Of a stretch of DNA of 64,000 bases, positions 33,051-41,027 are shown in pieces. Positions within the stretch are counted from its first letter, which is position 1; every line of letters starts with the position of its first letter. Position numbers and translations under genes: made by a program. Origin of the DNA: Jannaschia pohangensis (GTDB taxonomy: Bacteria; Pseudomonadota; Alphaproteobacteria; Rhodobacterales; Rhodobacteraceae); NCBI RefSeq assembly GCF_900113875.1, contig NZ_FORA01000003.1:462972-526971 (forward strand), read 5' to 3'. The notes beneath the pieces are model-generated. The model was not told the DNA's origin and made no database searches. It saw only the letters and a program-made list of their open reading frames with translations.

Positions 33051-34625
33051 TCAGTTCATGGTGAAATGCTTGAACTTCGGGTCATCCTCGGGGCTGACTT
33101 CGGTGCCAACGGCATCGGTCATGCCCCAGTTCAGCACCTGATGGTGAAGCGGCAGATAGAGCTGCTGCTCCTGCACCACGTCCCAGATCGCCGCGACATC
33201 GGCGTTGCGCGCATCGAGGTCGGTCTGCGACGCGAGGCCCACGATCTTGGCATCCACATCCGCATCCGAGAAGCCGGTCGGGTTCCACGATCCGCGATCC
33301 CCTTCCTTGGTGTGGACGAGGAAGTTGAAGATATACTCGCTGTCATAGGTCGGCACACCCCACCCGAGCAGGTAGAAATCCGTCTGGTCGTTCTGGATCA
33401 GCGGGAAGTGCAGGGCCTTGGACTGGGCGTTCAGGTTGATCGTGATCCCGATCTGCCCCAGCATTCCGGCCACCGCCTGACAGATCGCCTCGTCGTTGAC
33501 ATAGCGGTCATTGGGGCAATCCAGCTGCACGGTGAACCCGTCGGCATAGCCCGCCTCGGCCAGCAGCGCCTTGGCGCCCTCGACATCCGCCGGGCTGACG
33601 GCGTCCAGCGCCTCGGTCCAGCCGTTCACGAAGGGCGGGGCGATCATGCCGGCGGGCTGCGACTGGCCGCGCATGACGACCTGTTGGATGGCATCGCGGT
33701 TGATGGCCATGTTCATCGCCCGGCGGACGCGGACATCCGCAAACGGGTTGGCGCCGTCGACGCTGTCACGCTCCAGATCCGCGGCCCCCATGTTCATGCC
33801 CAGGAAGATCACGCGGTTCTGCGGGGCCGTCTTGACCACCAGCCCGTCGGTCCCGTTGACCCGGTCGAGGTCCTGCACCGGAACGTCCTGGATGAAATCC
33901 ACTTCACCCGACAGCAGCGCCGCAACCCGCGTCGCCGCGTTCTGGATCGGGGTGTATTCGATCCTGGTGACGTCCATAGGGAACTGCTCCATGCCCCAAT
34001 AATTGGGGTTCTGGTCCAGCACGGTCTTCACGTCCGGCTCCCGCGAGGTGAGGGTGAAGGGGCCGGTGCCGTTGGCGTTGGTCGCGGCAAAGGTCGTCTC
34101 GCCCTCGGCGATGTTCTGGACGTCGACGACGCCATTCGCCTCGGCCCAACCGCTGTCCATGACAAAGAGGTTGGTGAAGTTCGACGGCAGGATCGGGTTC
34201 GGCCCGTCGGTCACGAATTCCACGGTCAAGTCGTCGACGGCGCGAATTTCCACGATGGAGGTCAGAAGCTCCTTCATGGCGCTGAATTCGGACTTGGCGC
34301 GGTTGAAGCTGAAGACGACGTCTTCGGCGGTGAAGGCCGCACCGTCGTGGAAGGTGACGTCCGGGCGCAGCTTGAAGGTCCAGACGTTCGGATCGCTCTC
34401 GCTCGGGGCCCATTCGGTGGCCAGGGCCGGCTCGAAGGCGCCGGTGACATCGCGGATGATGAGCGGCTCATAGATCTGGTGGGCCAGCGTGTGGGTCGGC
34501 CCCTCGTTCTGGGCATGGGGGTCCAGCGTCAGGCTGTCCCCGGCGCGCGCCCACCGCAGCGTCTCGGCGCTGGCGGCCCCGGCGGTCATGGCGAGGATGG
34601 TCAGAATGGCGGTTGTGCGAAGCAT
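33051..34625 (-). CDS. Orphan ABC transporter substrate-binding protein, family 5
   Basis: This is a second family-5 periplasmic binding protein, 524 residues with a Sec signal peptide (MLRTTAILTILAMTAGAASA). Core segments parallel the first copy: LDPHAQNEGPTHTLAHQIYEPLI, FKLRPDVTFHDGAAFTAEDVVFSFNRA, GTGPFTLTS, FADVRVRRAMNMAINRD, NDRYVNDEAICQAV. No permease or ATPase genes adjoin it; it is bounded by terminators on both sides, so it is expressed alone. It could supply the permease complex encoded at 25954-30158 with another ligand; this is inference. AGGAGAACGAC precedes the ATG. Confidence 0.9.
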   Translation of the reverse strand: MLRTTAILTILAMTAGAASAETLRWARAGDSLTLDPHAQNEGPTHTLAHQIYEPLIIRDVTGAFEPALATEWAPSESDPNVWTFKLRPDVTFHDGAAFTAEDVVFSFNRAKSEFSAMKELLTSIVEIRAVDDLTVEFVTDGPNPILPSNFTNLFVMDSGWAEANGVVDVQNIAEGETTFAATNANGTGPFTLTSREPDVKTVLDQNPNYWGMEQFPMDVTRIEYTPIQNAATRVAALLSGEVDFIQDVPVQDLDRVNGTDGLVVKTAPQNRVIFLGMNMGAADLERDSVDGANPFADVRVRRAMNMAINRDAIQQVVMRGQSQPAGMIAPPFVNGWTEALDAVSPADVEGAKALLAEAGYADGFTVQLDCPNDRYVNDEAICQAVAGMLGQIGITINLNAQSKALHFPLIQNDQTDFYLLGWGVPTYDSEYIFNFLVHTKEGDRGSWNPTGFSDADVDAKIVGLASQTDLDARNADVAAIWDVVQEQQLYLPLHHQVLNWGMTDAVGTEVSPEDDPKFKHFTMN

Positions 34626-34640
34626 GTCGTTCTCCTGTTG

Positions 34641-34662
34641 GAAAAGACCCCTGTCCCGGGGT
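34641..34662 (-). terminator. Intrinsic terminator after cytochrome b561-like gene
   Basis: On the minus strand, ACCCC(GGGACA)GGGGT is followed by CTTTTCC. The stem is short, but with the T run it is a plausible terminator between the b561-like gene and the orphan binding-protein gene. Confidence 0.55.
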
Positions 34663-34706
34663 TCATGCGCGACAAGGGACCACCGTTGGCCGACATGTGC
34701 AAGCGG

Positions 34707-35402
34707 CTACTCGCCGACGGTCGGCTGCGACTTTCGGGCGTTCCCTGGGTGGACGGCATCCGGCCCCCAGATCGCGACATAGGTGTCGATGACCATGCCG
34801 CGACGCTGGAAGAGGACGAAAAGCGTGCCCAGAATCGCCCACCAGATCGGCAGGAGCAACCACATCCATATGGGCGCATTCGCCTGCCAGAGCCCCGACA
34901 GGACGGCCAGCATCGACAGGATCAGCGCCGCATAGCCCGCGACCTTGTGCAGCACCTCGAACGCCAGCCGTCGGGGCGTCATGTCATAGTGGTCGCCCCG
35001 CATCGACCGGTCCGTCGGCCCGCCCTTGGAGCCGCGAAAAGCACCCGAAAGGGCCTGCATCAACCCAAGCCAGAGCACCGCCCACCCGAAGGCGCGGTGA
35101 ACCCAGATCGCGTCTGTCAGCGAGGTCGTGGTGCCCGGTCGGCTCAGCACCAGCCAAAGGCCCGCCACCATGAGGACGAGCGCCATGACCTGGGCGATCA
35201 GATGGCTGCGCCACCAGACCCGGTTGTCGACCACTTCGGGAAAGCGCTGGCGCGGAAGGACCTTGAAGAACCGTGCCGCGATGACGCCTGCGGGCACCAG
35301 CACGCCCCAGGCGATCACCATGAGCCGCCCGTGCCAGCTCAGGTGAAAGCCGAGGTCATGGGCGCGCGCCGCGTCGATAGGTGTCAGAAGCCAGTCGATC
35401 AT
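34707..35402 (-). CDS. Cytochrome b561 domain-containing membrane protein
   Basis: This 231-residue protein has four to five hydrophobic helices (about 22-43, 68-88, 100-122, 150-170 and 178-198). Histidines are placed in or near helices as in b561-type haem proteins: SWHGRLMVIAWG, WRSHLIAQVMAL, VHRAFGWAVLW and EVLHKVAGYAAL. Such proteins pass electrons across membranes. The C-terminal part (after about 200) is soluble and ends in a Lys/Ser/Gln tail. It is transcribed alone, with a 175-bp upstream gap full of a tandem repeat. The donor and acceptor are unknown. Confidence 0.75.
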   Translation of the reverse strand: MIDWLLTPIDAARAHDLGFHLSWHGRLMVIAWGVLVPAGVIAARFFKVLPRQRFPEVVDNRVWWRSHLIAQVMALVLMVAGLWLVLSRPGTTTSLTDAIWVHRAFGWAVLWLGLMQALSGAFRGSKGGPTDRSMRGDHYDMTPRRLAFEVLHKVAGYAALILSMLAVLSGLWQANAPIWMWLLLPIWWAILGTLFVLFQRRGMVIDTYVAIWGPDAVHPGNARKSQPTVGE

Positions 35403-35430
35403 CGCCGCCCCCGTCCCGAACCGCTCCGGT

Positions 35431-35576
35431 CCCGGGGCGCTGCCCGTTCGGCACTCAATCGATCCACTGGATCGATTGCCGGTCTTATGACCGGACCGTG
35501 CACACCCCGGGGCGCTGCCCGTTCGGCACTCAATCGATCCACTGGATCGATTGCCGGTCTTATGACCGGACCGTGC
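35431..35576. repeat. Two tandem copies of a 71-bp element with two internal dyads
   Basis: The unit at 35431-35501 is repeated exactly at 35506-35576 (period 75 bp, spacer ACAC). Each unit starts CCCGGGGCGCTGCCCGTTCG and contains the dyad CAATCGATCC(ACT)GGATCGATTG. A second dyad, CCGGTC(TTAT)GACCGG, follows, and the unit ends ACCGTGC. It begins 29 bp before the b561-like ATG and ends 1 bp before the MalG-type gene stop, so it fills the gap between two same-strand genes. Possible roles are REP-like processing/terminator element, or repeated protein binding site. There is no transposase. Confidence 0.9.
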
Positions 35577-35577
35577 C

Positions 35578-36435
35578 TCACCCCTTGACCGCGCCGGCGG
35601 TCATGCCGGTGATGATCTGGCGACTCGCAACCAGCGTGAACAGAATCGGCGGGATGGCCAGCAATGTGCCCGTCGCCATGATCAGGCCCCAGTCGATATC
35701 GTATTCGGTCAGGCTGTTGACGATGGTCACGGGCACGGTGCGCGTCGCCCGATCCGCCAGCGCATTGGCCAGCAGGAACTCGTTCCACGCGACCCGGAAG
35801 GTAAAGATCGCGGCGGCGGCCAGGCCCGGCTTGATCAGCGGCAGGACCACAAGGAAGAACGTGCGGAACGGCCCCGCCCCGTCCATGCGCGCGGCCTCCT
35901 CCAGCTGGATGGGCACCTGCACGATGAAACTCTGCAGGATCCAGATCACGAAGGGCAGGTTCATGGCGACATAGATCAGGATGATGCCCCCGATCGTGCC
36001 GTCGATCCCGAACTGGAACGTCCAGATGCCGAAGACCGGAACCAGCAGGACGGCCGGCGGAACCATCCGCACCATCAACGTCCCGAGCGACGTGACACCG
36101 CGCCCCATGAAGCGGAACCGGACCAGCGCGTAAGCGGCCATGCACCCGAGGATCAGGGTGATCCCGGTCGAGATGATCGAGATGGTCAGCGAATTGACCA
36201 GGGCGCGTCCGAACGTCTTGTCGCAGCGGCGGATATGCTCGGGCTCGTACCAGAGGAAATCGCAAAGCGCGGTCTCGTAGTTGCGCAGGGTCGGCATGAA
36301 CAGGAGCGACGAGGTGGGCGACGTGATGTCGACGTTCATCTTGAGCGAATTGCCCAGCATCAGGACGATGGGGCCAAGCGCCATGACGATCAGCGCGGCC
36401 AGCAGGGCATAGAAGGCGGGGTTCTGGCGCGGCAT
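35578..36435 (-). CDS. Carbohydrate ABC transporter permease (MalG type)
   Basis: This is the second membrane subunit of a sugar ABC importer, 285 residues and six helices. The first helix is at 10-30, and a long periplasmic loop follows (CDFLWYEPEHIRRCDKT, two Cys). The cytoplasmic EAA motif EEAARMDGAGPFRTFFLVVLPLIKPG couples to the ATPase. It ends FTLVASRQIITGMTAGAVKG, typical of this family. It is the last gene of the operon. One base separates its start from the stop of the MalF-type gene. Confidence 0.93.
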   Translation of the reverse strand: MPRQNPAFYALLAALIVMALGPIVLMLGNSLKMNVDITSPTSSLLFMPTLRNYETALCDFLWYEPEHIRRCDKTFGRALVNSLTISIISTGITLILGCMAAYALVRFRFMGRGVTSLGTLMVRMVPPAVLLVPVFGIWTFQFGIDGTIGGIILIYVAMNLPFVIWILQSFIVQVPIQLEEAARMDGAGPFRTFFLVVLPLIKPGLAAAAIFTFRVAWNEFLLANALADRATRTVPVTIVNSLTEYDIDWGLIMATGTLLAIPPILFTLVASRQIITGMTAGAVKG

Positions 36436-36436
36436 C

Positions 36437-37348
36437 TCAGCCCTCCTCGATCGCGGCGCGAACCCGGGCGGCGCGGGCCTCGGTGATCTTGGTGTAAAGG
36501 AACATCGCCAGCGTCAGGATCAGCAGCAGGATCAGCAGCACGTTCGACATCGCGGCGGCATAGCCCAGTTCGCGGAATTCCGAGGCGGTCCGGCTGATCC
36601 GCAGGGCCAGGATCTCGGTCGAGAGGCCGGGGCCTCCGTTGGTCAGGACCAGCACCACCTCCAGCACCTTGAAGGCGTCGATCAGGCGCAGAAGACAGGT
36701 CACGATAAGGACCGGCATCATCAGCGGGATCTTGATGTGCCAGATCAGTTGCCAGCCGGTCGCCCCGTCGATCCGGGCGGCCTCCATCGCCGATTTCGGC
36801 AAGGATTGCAGGGCGGCGAGCGACAGGATGAAGATGAAGGGCGTCCACTGCCAGATGTCGGCGATGACCACGCTGGCAAAGGCCCAATCGCCGTCCGAAA
36901 GCCAGGGGGCGGTCGGCAGGCCGAGGCTGTCGAGGATGCGATTGAAGGTGCCGACGGTGGGGTGGTACATGTAGCGCCAGATCAGGCCGACCACGATGGG
37001 GGCGATCATCATCGGCAGGATGAACACCGTCCGCAGCAGCGTCATGCCCCGCAATTCGCGGTCGAGCAGAAGGGCGAGGCCCACGCCCAGGACCATCTCG
37101 ATCCCCACGACAAGCACGGCGAACTTGACGGTGACCCACAGGCTTTCGTGGAAAGCCGCGTCACCCAACAGGTTGAAATAATTGCGTAGTCCGACGAAGT
37201 CCGCTTCGCCGATCCGCTGGCTCGGGTTCCAGTCCAGAAACGAGGCCCAGATCATGTACCCGATGGGGTAAAGCAGGGCGACGACCATCACCGCCACCGC
37301 CGGAAGCAGGAACAGGTAGGGGGTCAATCTGTTGGCATTGGCCAGCAT
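36437..37348 (-). CDS. Carbohydrate ABC transporter permease (MalF type)
   Basis: This is the first membrane subunit of the sugar importer, 303 residues. It begins MLANANRLTPYLFLLPAVAVMVVALLYPIGYMI and has the usual SFLDWNPSQRIGEADFVGLRNYFNL loop. The EAA motif is MEAARIDGATGWQLIWHIKIPLMMPVL. I choose the ATG at 37348; an upstream in-frame ATG at 37399 would add 17 charged residues and lies inside the 34-bp dispersed repeat, so it is unlikely. It is separated from the binding-protein gene by about 117 bp. Confidence 0.92.
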   Translation of the reverse strand: MLANANRLTPYLFLLPAVAVMVVALLYPIGYMIWASFLDWNPSQRIGEADFVGLRNYFNLLGDAAFHESLWVTVKFAVLVVGIEMVLGVGLALLLDRELRGMTLLRTVFILPMMIAPIVVGLIWRYMYHPTVGTFNRILDSLGLPTAPWLSDGDWAFASVVIADIWQWTPFIFILSLAALQSLPKSAMEAARIDGATGWQLIWHIKIPLMMPVLIVTCLLRLIDAFKVLEVVLVLTNGGPGLSTEILALRISRTASEFRELGYAAAMSNVLLILLLILTLAMFLYTKITEARAARVRAAIEEG

Positions 37349-37386
37349 GGGCGGGGTCCGTTTCAGGAAAAATCGACGTCTGAACC

Positions 37387-37420
37387 ACGGGTGATCCACG
37401 GGTGATCTATGTCGGACGTG
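37387..37420 (+). repeat. 34-bp dispersed element, copy 1
   Basis: This element contains GGGTGATCCACGGGTGATCT, a tandem pair of ACGGGTGATC, followed by GTCGGACGTG. It matches the minus strand of 63491-63524 at 32 of 34 positions. It lies between the binding-protein and MalF-type genes of the sugar importer. Function is unknown. Confidence 0.85.
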
Positions 37421-37427
37421 CGGGTGA

Positions 37428-37449
37428 CCGGCCCCCGCGAGGGGACCGG
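37428..37449 (-). other. Hairpin between sugar binding-protein and permease genes
   Basis: CCGGCCCCC(GCGA)GGGGACCGG is a 9-bp stem with one mismatch, 16 bp after the binding-protein stop. It has no T tail. It matches the pattern of hairpins after binding-protein genes in the other transporter operons here. Confidence 0.5.
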
Positions 37450-37465
37450 CCCGAGGAGCGGGAGG

Positions 37466-38794
37466 TTACTCCTGCCAGCTGTAGTAGCCGGCCTCTTCCA
37501 TGATCGCGCGGGTCCGCTCGGCCACACCGTCGAGGGCTTCTTGCGGGTCGAGACCTTCGGTCAGGACCTGGCTCATGGTGGTTCCGATGTCGGCGTTGAT
37601 CTGACCCCAGACGGGGATGATCGGGCGCCAGTCGGGGTCAGCATATTGCAGGGCTTCACCGAAGGTCGCCGAATAGGGGAACTTCGCGTTCAGCTCGGCA
37701 TTCTGGTAAGTCGAGAAGCGGGACGGGTTGCCCCCCTCCATCGCCACGGCCAGATCGCCCTGCTTGGAGGTCAGCCACTGGAGCAGCAGGAACGCCGCTT
37801 CCTTGTTGGGCGCATTACGCGGGATGCCGATGCCGAAACCGCCGGTCTGGCTGGCGCGCTGCACGCCCATGGGGTGCATGACATAGCCGACGTTGCCCGC
37901 AACGGTCGACTGGCTGGGATCTTCGAACCCGGCGGCGAAGGCGATGGAGTCCATGAACATGGCCGCCTGACCCTGCTTGAAGGCCGCCGCGGCTTCGGCG
38001 GGGCCGAAGGTCGTGCCGCCCTCGGGACCGCAATCGACGATGGTCTTGAGCGCATTGGCCGCCTGAACGCCGGCCTCGTTGTTGATGATCGGATTCCATT
38101 CATCATCGAACACCCGGCCGCCGAGGGGCGCCAGATGCAGCAGGAACGCATGGCTGGCCTGGTGACCGGACGCGGCCCGCGAGGCCATGCCGCCCATGCC
38201 CGGCTCCAGCTCGGGGATCTGGCAGGCGATTTCGAGCAGCTCGTCATAGGTCTCGGGCGGGGTGATCCCGTGCTTTTCGAAGATGTCCTTGCGATAGGCC
38301 AGAACGCTCGTCTCGGCGCCGAAGGGCACGCCGAACGCGCTCCCGAGCTGGCCGGGGAGGTAGCCCTTGCTGCCGCCCGCAACGCCGATGTTCTCGACGT
38401 AGCCGGTGATCAGGTCGGACTGGTCGTAGTTCGGATCGGCCAGTTCGGGGTTCATGAAGAAGCGGGCCAGGTTTTCCAGCTGGTCGGCATAGACGTAGTC
38501 GGCCTTGGAGAAGACGACATAGGCGATCAGGTCATAGTCGCCCTCGTCCTTGGTCAGCTCCAGCGTCTGACGCTCGCGCATCTTGAGGTATTCGAGTTGA
38601 TCGACCTCGACCTCGATCCCGGTCTCTTCGGTGAACTGGTCCAGCACCTCGATGGCCGCGTCGTAGTGCGGATGCGCCGGGAAGTTCACGACCAGCGTCG
38701 TGCCCGCATAGGGCTCGTAGGGGTTGGCCTGGGCCATTCCCGCCATGGCGACCGCGACGGCCGCACCGGTGAGATTCCATTTAGTGAACATCAT
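37466..38794 (-). CDS. Sugar ABC transporter substrate-binding protein, family 1
   Basis: This is the periplasmic binding protein of the sugar importer, 442 residues with a Sec signal peptide (MMFTKWNLTGAAVAVAMAGMAQA). The family-1 fold is shown by LDQFTEETGIEVEVDQLEYLKMRERQTLELTKDEGDYDLIAYV, the GVPFGAETSVLAYRKDIFEKHGITPP block, AAAAFKQGQAAMFMDS, and GGNPSRFSTYQNAELNAKF. The sugar cannot be deduced. The gene follows the ATPase gene after 27 bp and precedes the permeases. Placement of the ATPase gene first is unusual but occurs in this group of importers. Confidence 0.92.
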   Translation of the reverse strand: MMFTKWNLTGAAVAVAMAGMAQANPYEPYAGTTLVVNFPAHPHYDAAIEVLDQFTEETGIEVEVDQLEYLKMRERQTLELTKDEGDYDLIAYVVFSKADYVYADQLENLARFFMNPELADPNYDQSDLITGYVENIGVAGGSKGYLPGQLGSAFGVPFGAETSVLAYRKDIFEKHGITPPETYDELLEIACQIPELEPGMGGMASRAASGHQASHAFLLHLAPLGGRVFDDEWNPIINNEAGVQAANALKTIVDCGPEGGTTFGPAEAAAAFKQGQAAMFMDSIAFAAGFEDPSQSTVAGNVGYVMHPMGVQRASQTGGFGIGIPRNAPNKEAAFLLLQWLTSKQGDLAVAMEGGNPSRFSTYQNAELNAKFPYSATFGEALQYADPDWRPIIPVWGQINADIGTTMSQVLTEGLDPQEALDGVAERTRAIMEEAGYYSWQE

Positions 38795-38821
38795 ATCCTC
38801 CCTGATGCCTTTTGGTTTCGT

Positions 38822-39907
38822 CTAGATTCGCGCGCCGGTGGCGCGGTCGAAAAGCATGATTTCCTCGGTCCGCACACCGAAGTCGCGCGTCTGGCCCGAC
38901 GGGATGCGGTCGACGCTGGCGATTTCGGCAAGCACGTCGACATTGCCGCAGCGGGTCACCAGAACGGATTGCGCGCCCAGATATTCCGAGACGATGACCC
39001 GCAACTGGATCGGCGCGCCGCCTTCCAGGACGATGGACGAGGGGCGGATGCCGACCTCCACCGCGCGTGCCCCGGCGCGTTCGGCCAGACCCGGCGGCAG
39101 CGGAAGGTCGAAGCCCTGCCCCTGCACCCGGTCGGCGGTGATCTCGCCCGCCAGAAAGTTCATCGACGGGCTGCCGATGAAGCCCGCGACAAAGCGGTTC
39201 ACGGGGTTGGCAAAGAGTTCTTCGGCCGTGCCCTGTTGCTGGATCATGCCCGCGTTCATCACAACGATGCGGTCGCCGAGCGTCATCGCCTCGACCTGAT
39301 CGTGGGTCACGTAGACCATGTTCTTGTCGATGGTGTCGCGCATCTCGGCCAGTTCGGTGCGCATCTTGGCGCGCAGCTTGGCGTCGAGGTTCGAGAGGGG
39401 TTCGTCAAAGAGGAACGTGCCCGCGTCGCGGACCAGCGCACGGCCCATGGCGACCCGCTGGCGTTGCCCCCCCGACAGTTCGGCGGGCTTGCGGTCGAGC
39501 AGATGCGCGATGTTGAGCATTTCGGCCACGCGATTGACTTCGCTGTCGATCCTGGACTTCGGCGCGCGGGCCAGGCGCAGGGCAAAGGACATGTTCCGCG
39601 CGATGTTCATATGCGGGTAGAGCGCGTAATCCTGGAACACCATGGCGATGTCCCGCTCCTTGGGTTCCAGCTTGCCGATGGGGCGGTCGTCGAAATAGAT
39701 CTCGCCGCCCGAGAGCGTTTCCAGCCCGGCAAGGATGCGCAGCGTCGTCGACTTGCCGCAGCCCGAGGGACCGACGAGGACGGTGAATTCGCCGTCCTCC
39801 AGCGTGAGATCCAGCGGCGGCAAGACCAGCGTCGAGCCGTAACTCTTCTCGACCTTGTCAAAGGTAATGCGTGGCAACCCGGCCTCCCCTCCATCGCGCC
39901 CCGTCAT
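38822..39907 (-). CDS. Sugar ABC transporter ATP-binding protein (MalK/UgpC type)
   Basis: This is the ATPase of the sugar importer, 361 residues. It has Walker A GPSGCGKST, Q-loop MVFQDYALYPHMN, signature LSGGQRQRVAMGRALV, Walker B FLFDEPLSNLDAKLR, and H-loop YVTHDQVEAMTLGDR. The C-terminal MalK regulatory domain (FIGSPSMNFLAGEI, GIRPSSIVLE) follows. As first gene it starts 94 bp from the divergent lacI-type regulator, with a palindromic operator between them. Confidence 0.95.
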   Translation of the reverse strand: MTGRDGGEAGLPRITFDKVEKSYGSTLVLPPLDLTLEDGEFTVLVGPSGCGKSTTLRILAGLETLSGGEIYFDDRPIGKLEPKERDIAMVFQDYALYPHMNIARNMSFALRLARAPKSRIDSEVNRVAEMLNIAHLLDRKPAELSGGQRQRVAMGRALVRDAGTFLFDEPLSNLDAKLRAKMRTELAEMRDTIDKNMVYVTHDQVEAMTLGDRIVVMNAGMIQQQGTAEELFANPVNRFVAGFIGSPSMNFLAGEITADRVQGQGFDLPLPPGLAERAGARAVEVGIRPSSIVLEGGAPIQLRVIVSEYLGAQSVLVTRCGNVDVLAEIASVDRIPSGQTRDFGVRTEEIMLFDRATGARI

Positions 39908-39954
39908 CCTTTCGACTGGACGGCGCTTGGGGAAGGTGGCATCTGAAGCATATG

Positions 39955-39968
39955 CGTTAACGTTAACG
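39955..39968. promoter_or_regulatory. Palindromic operator candidate for LacI-type regulator
   Basis: CGTTAACGTTAACG is a perfect 14-bp palindrome in the 93-bp gap between the sugar-importer operon and the divergent LacI-type gene. LacI-family regulators bind such dyads with a central CG. The site is 48 bp before the ATPase ATG and 33 bp before the regulator TTG. So it could control both directions. Confidence 0.75.
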
Positions 39969-40000
39969 TTTTGGCCTGTAATCCACTGGAAAGGATCAAC

Positions 40001-41020
40001 TTGTCACGCAAGGCATCGACGGACCGGATCGGTATTCACGAGGTCGCCAAGGCGGCGGGCGTGTCGCTGATGACGGTGTCGCGGGCGATGCGGGGCGTTG
40101 ACGGCGTATCGGACCGGACCCGCAAGCGGATCGTCCGACTGGCGCAGGAGATGGGATATTTCCCCAATTCGGCGGCGCGGGCGCTGGCCGTGACCAATTC
40201 GACGCTGGTCGGGATATCGCTGCCCACGCTGATGAACGACGTCTTTGCGGATGTGCTGTCGGGGATGCGGCGGACGCTGGACCAGGCCGGTTATTCCAGC
40301 GTGATGGACACGAGCGACTATGATCTGGCGCGCGAATTGGCCTGGGCCGAGCGGACGCTGGCCTGGCGGCCGGCCGCGATCATCCTGACCGGGGTGGACC
40401 ATCTGCCCGACCTGCACGCGCGACTGAGCCGGGCGCGGATTCCGGTGCTGGAATTGTGGGACGTCACCGAGGCGCCCATCGACATCTGCGTCGGCATCGA
40501 CCATGGGGCGGCGGGGCTGCAACTGGGGCGGCATCTGGCGGACCTGGGGTATCGCAAGGCGGCCTATGTGGGTGCGCCACCGGGATTCGACCCGCGCGCG
40601 GACAAGCGGTTCGCGGGCCTTGCGCGGGCGTTTCGCGATGTGGGGGCGCAGGCGTTGCGGCGCATTCCGGTCAGCGGCGGCAACAGTTTCGCCGCGGGGG
40701 CCGAGGGGTTCGGCCAGATCGACCTGTCGGACCGGCCCGACGTCGTGTGTTTCCTGACCGACAACATGGCCTTCGGCGGGTTGATGGCCGCGCAGCGCGC
40801 CGGGCTGGACGTGCCGGGCGACATCGGGATCACGGGGTTCAACGGGCTGGACCTGACGACCGTGATGACCGCCCCGATCACCACCCTGCGCACCCCGCGC
40901 CGCCAGATCGGGGTGCAGGGGGCCAAGCATCTGCTGGCGCGGCTCAACGGGTTGACGCCCGCGCCGGTGACGGTGCTGCCCTGCGAACTGCTGCCCGGGG
41001 CCACGACGCGGCAGGTCTGA
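40001..41020 (+). CDS. LacI family transcriptional regulator
   Basis: This is a 339-residue repressor-type regulator. It has an N-terminal helix-turn-helix (IHEVAKAAGVSLMTVSRAMRGVDGVSDRTRKRIVRLAQEMGYFPN) and hinge (SAARALAVTNSTLVGI). A periplasmic-binding-like effector domain ends in DIGITGFNGLDL and TTLRTPRRQIGVQGAKHLLARL. I choose the TTG at 40001, preceded by AAAGGATCAAC (AAGGA at about 6 nt). Another TTG at 39971 abuts the palindrome and is less likely. It probably senses the sugar imported by the divergent operon. It ends 7 bp before the convergent betA stop. Confidence 0.92.
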   Translation: MSRKASTDRIGIHEVAKAAGVSLMTVSRAMRGVDGVSDRTRKRIVRLAQEMGYFPNSAARALAVTNSTLVGISLPTLMNDVFADVLSGMRRTLDQAGYSSVMDTSDYDLARELAWAERTLAWRPAAIILTGVDHLPDLHARLSRARIPVLELWDVTEAPIDICVGIDHGAAGLQLGRHLADLGYRKAAYVGAPPGFDPRADKRFAGLARAFRDVGAQALRRIPVSGGNSFAAGAEGFGQIDLSDRPDVVCFLTDNMAFGGLMAAQRAGLDVPGDIGITGFNGLDLTTVMTAPITTLRTPRRQIGVQGAKHLLARLNGLTPAPVTVLPCELLPGATTRQV

Positions 41021-41027
41021 TGCCCGC

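Noticed and set aside
35431..35576. CRISPR-like repeat array
   Set aside because: Only two copies exist, with a 4-bp spacer and no cas genes. The unit is 71 bp, outside CRISPR size.
35431..35576. Miniature insertion element (MITE)
   Set aside because: There is no transposase, no target-site duplication that I can see, and no terminal inverted repeats spanning the whole unit.
29187..35588. A very long open plus-strand frame (over 2,100 codons) covering the peptide importer, bciA and b561 region
   Set aside because: It lies antisense to well-supported genes, has a composition (His, Arg, Gln, Asp-rich) typical of the complement of GC-rich coding DNA, and matches no family.
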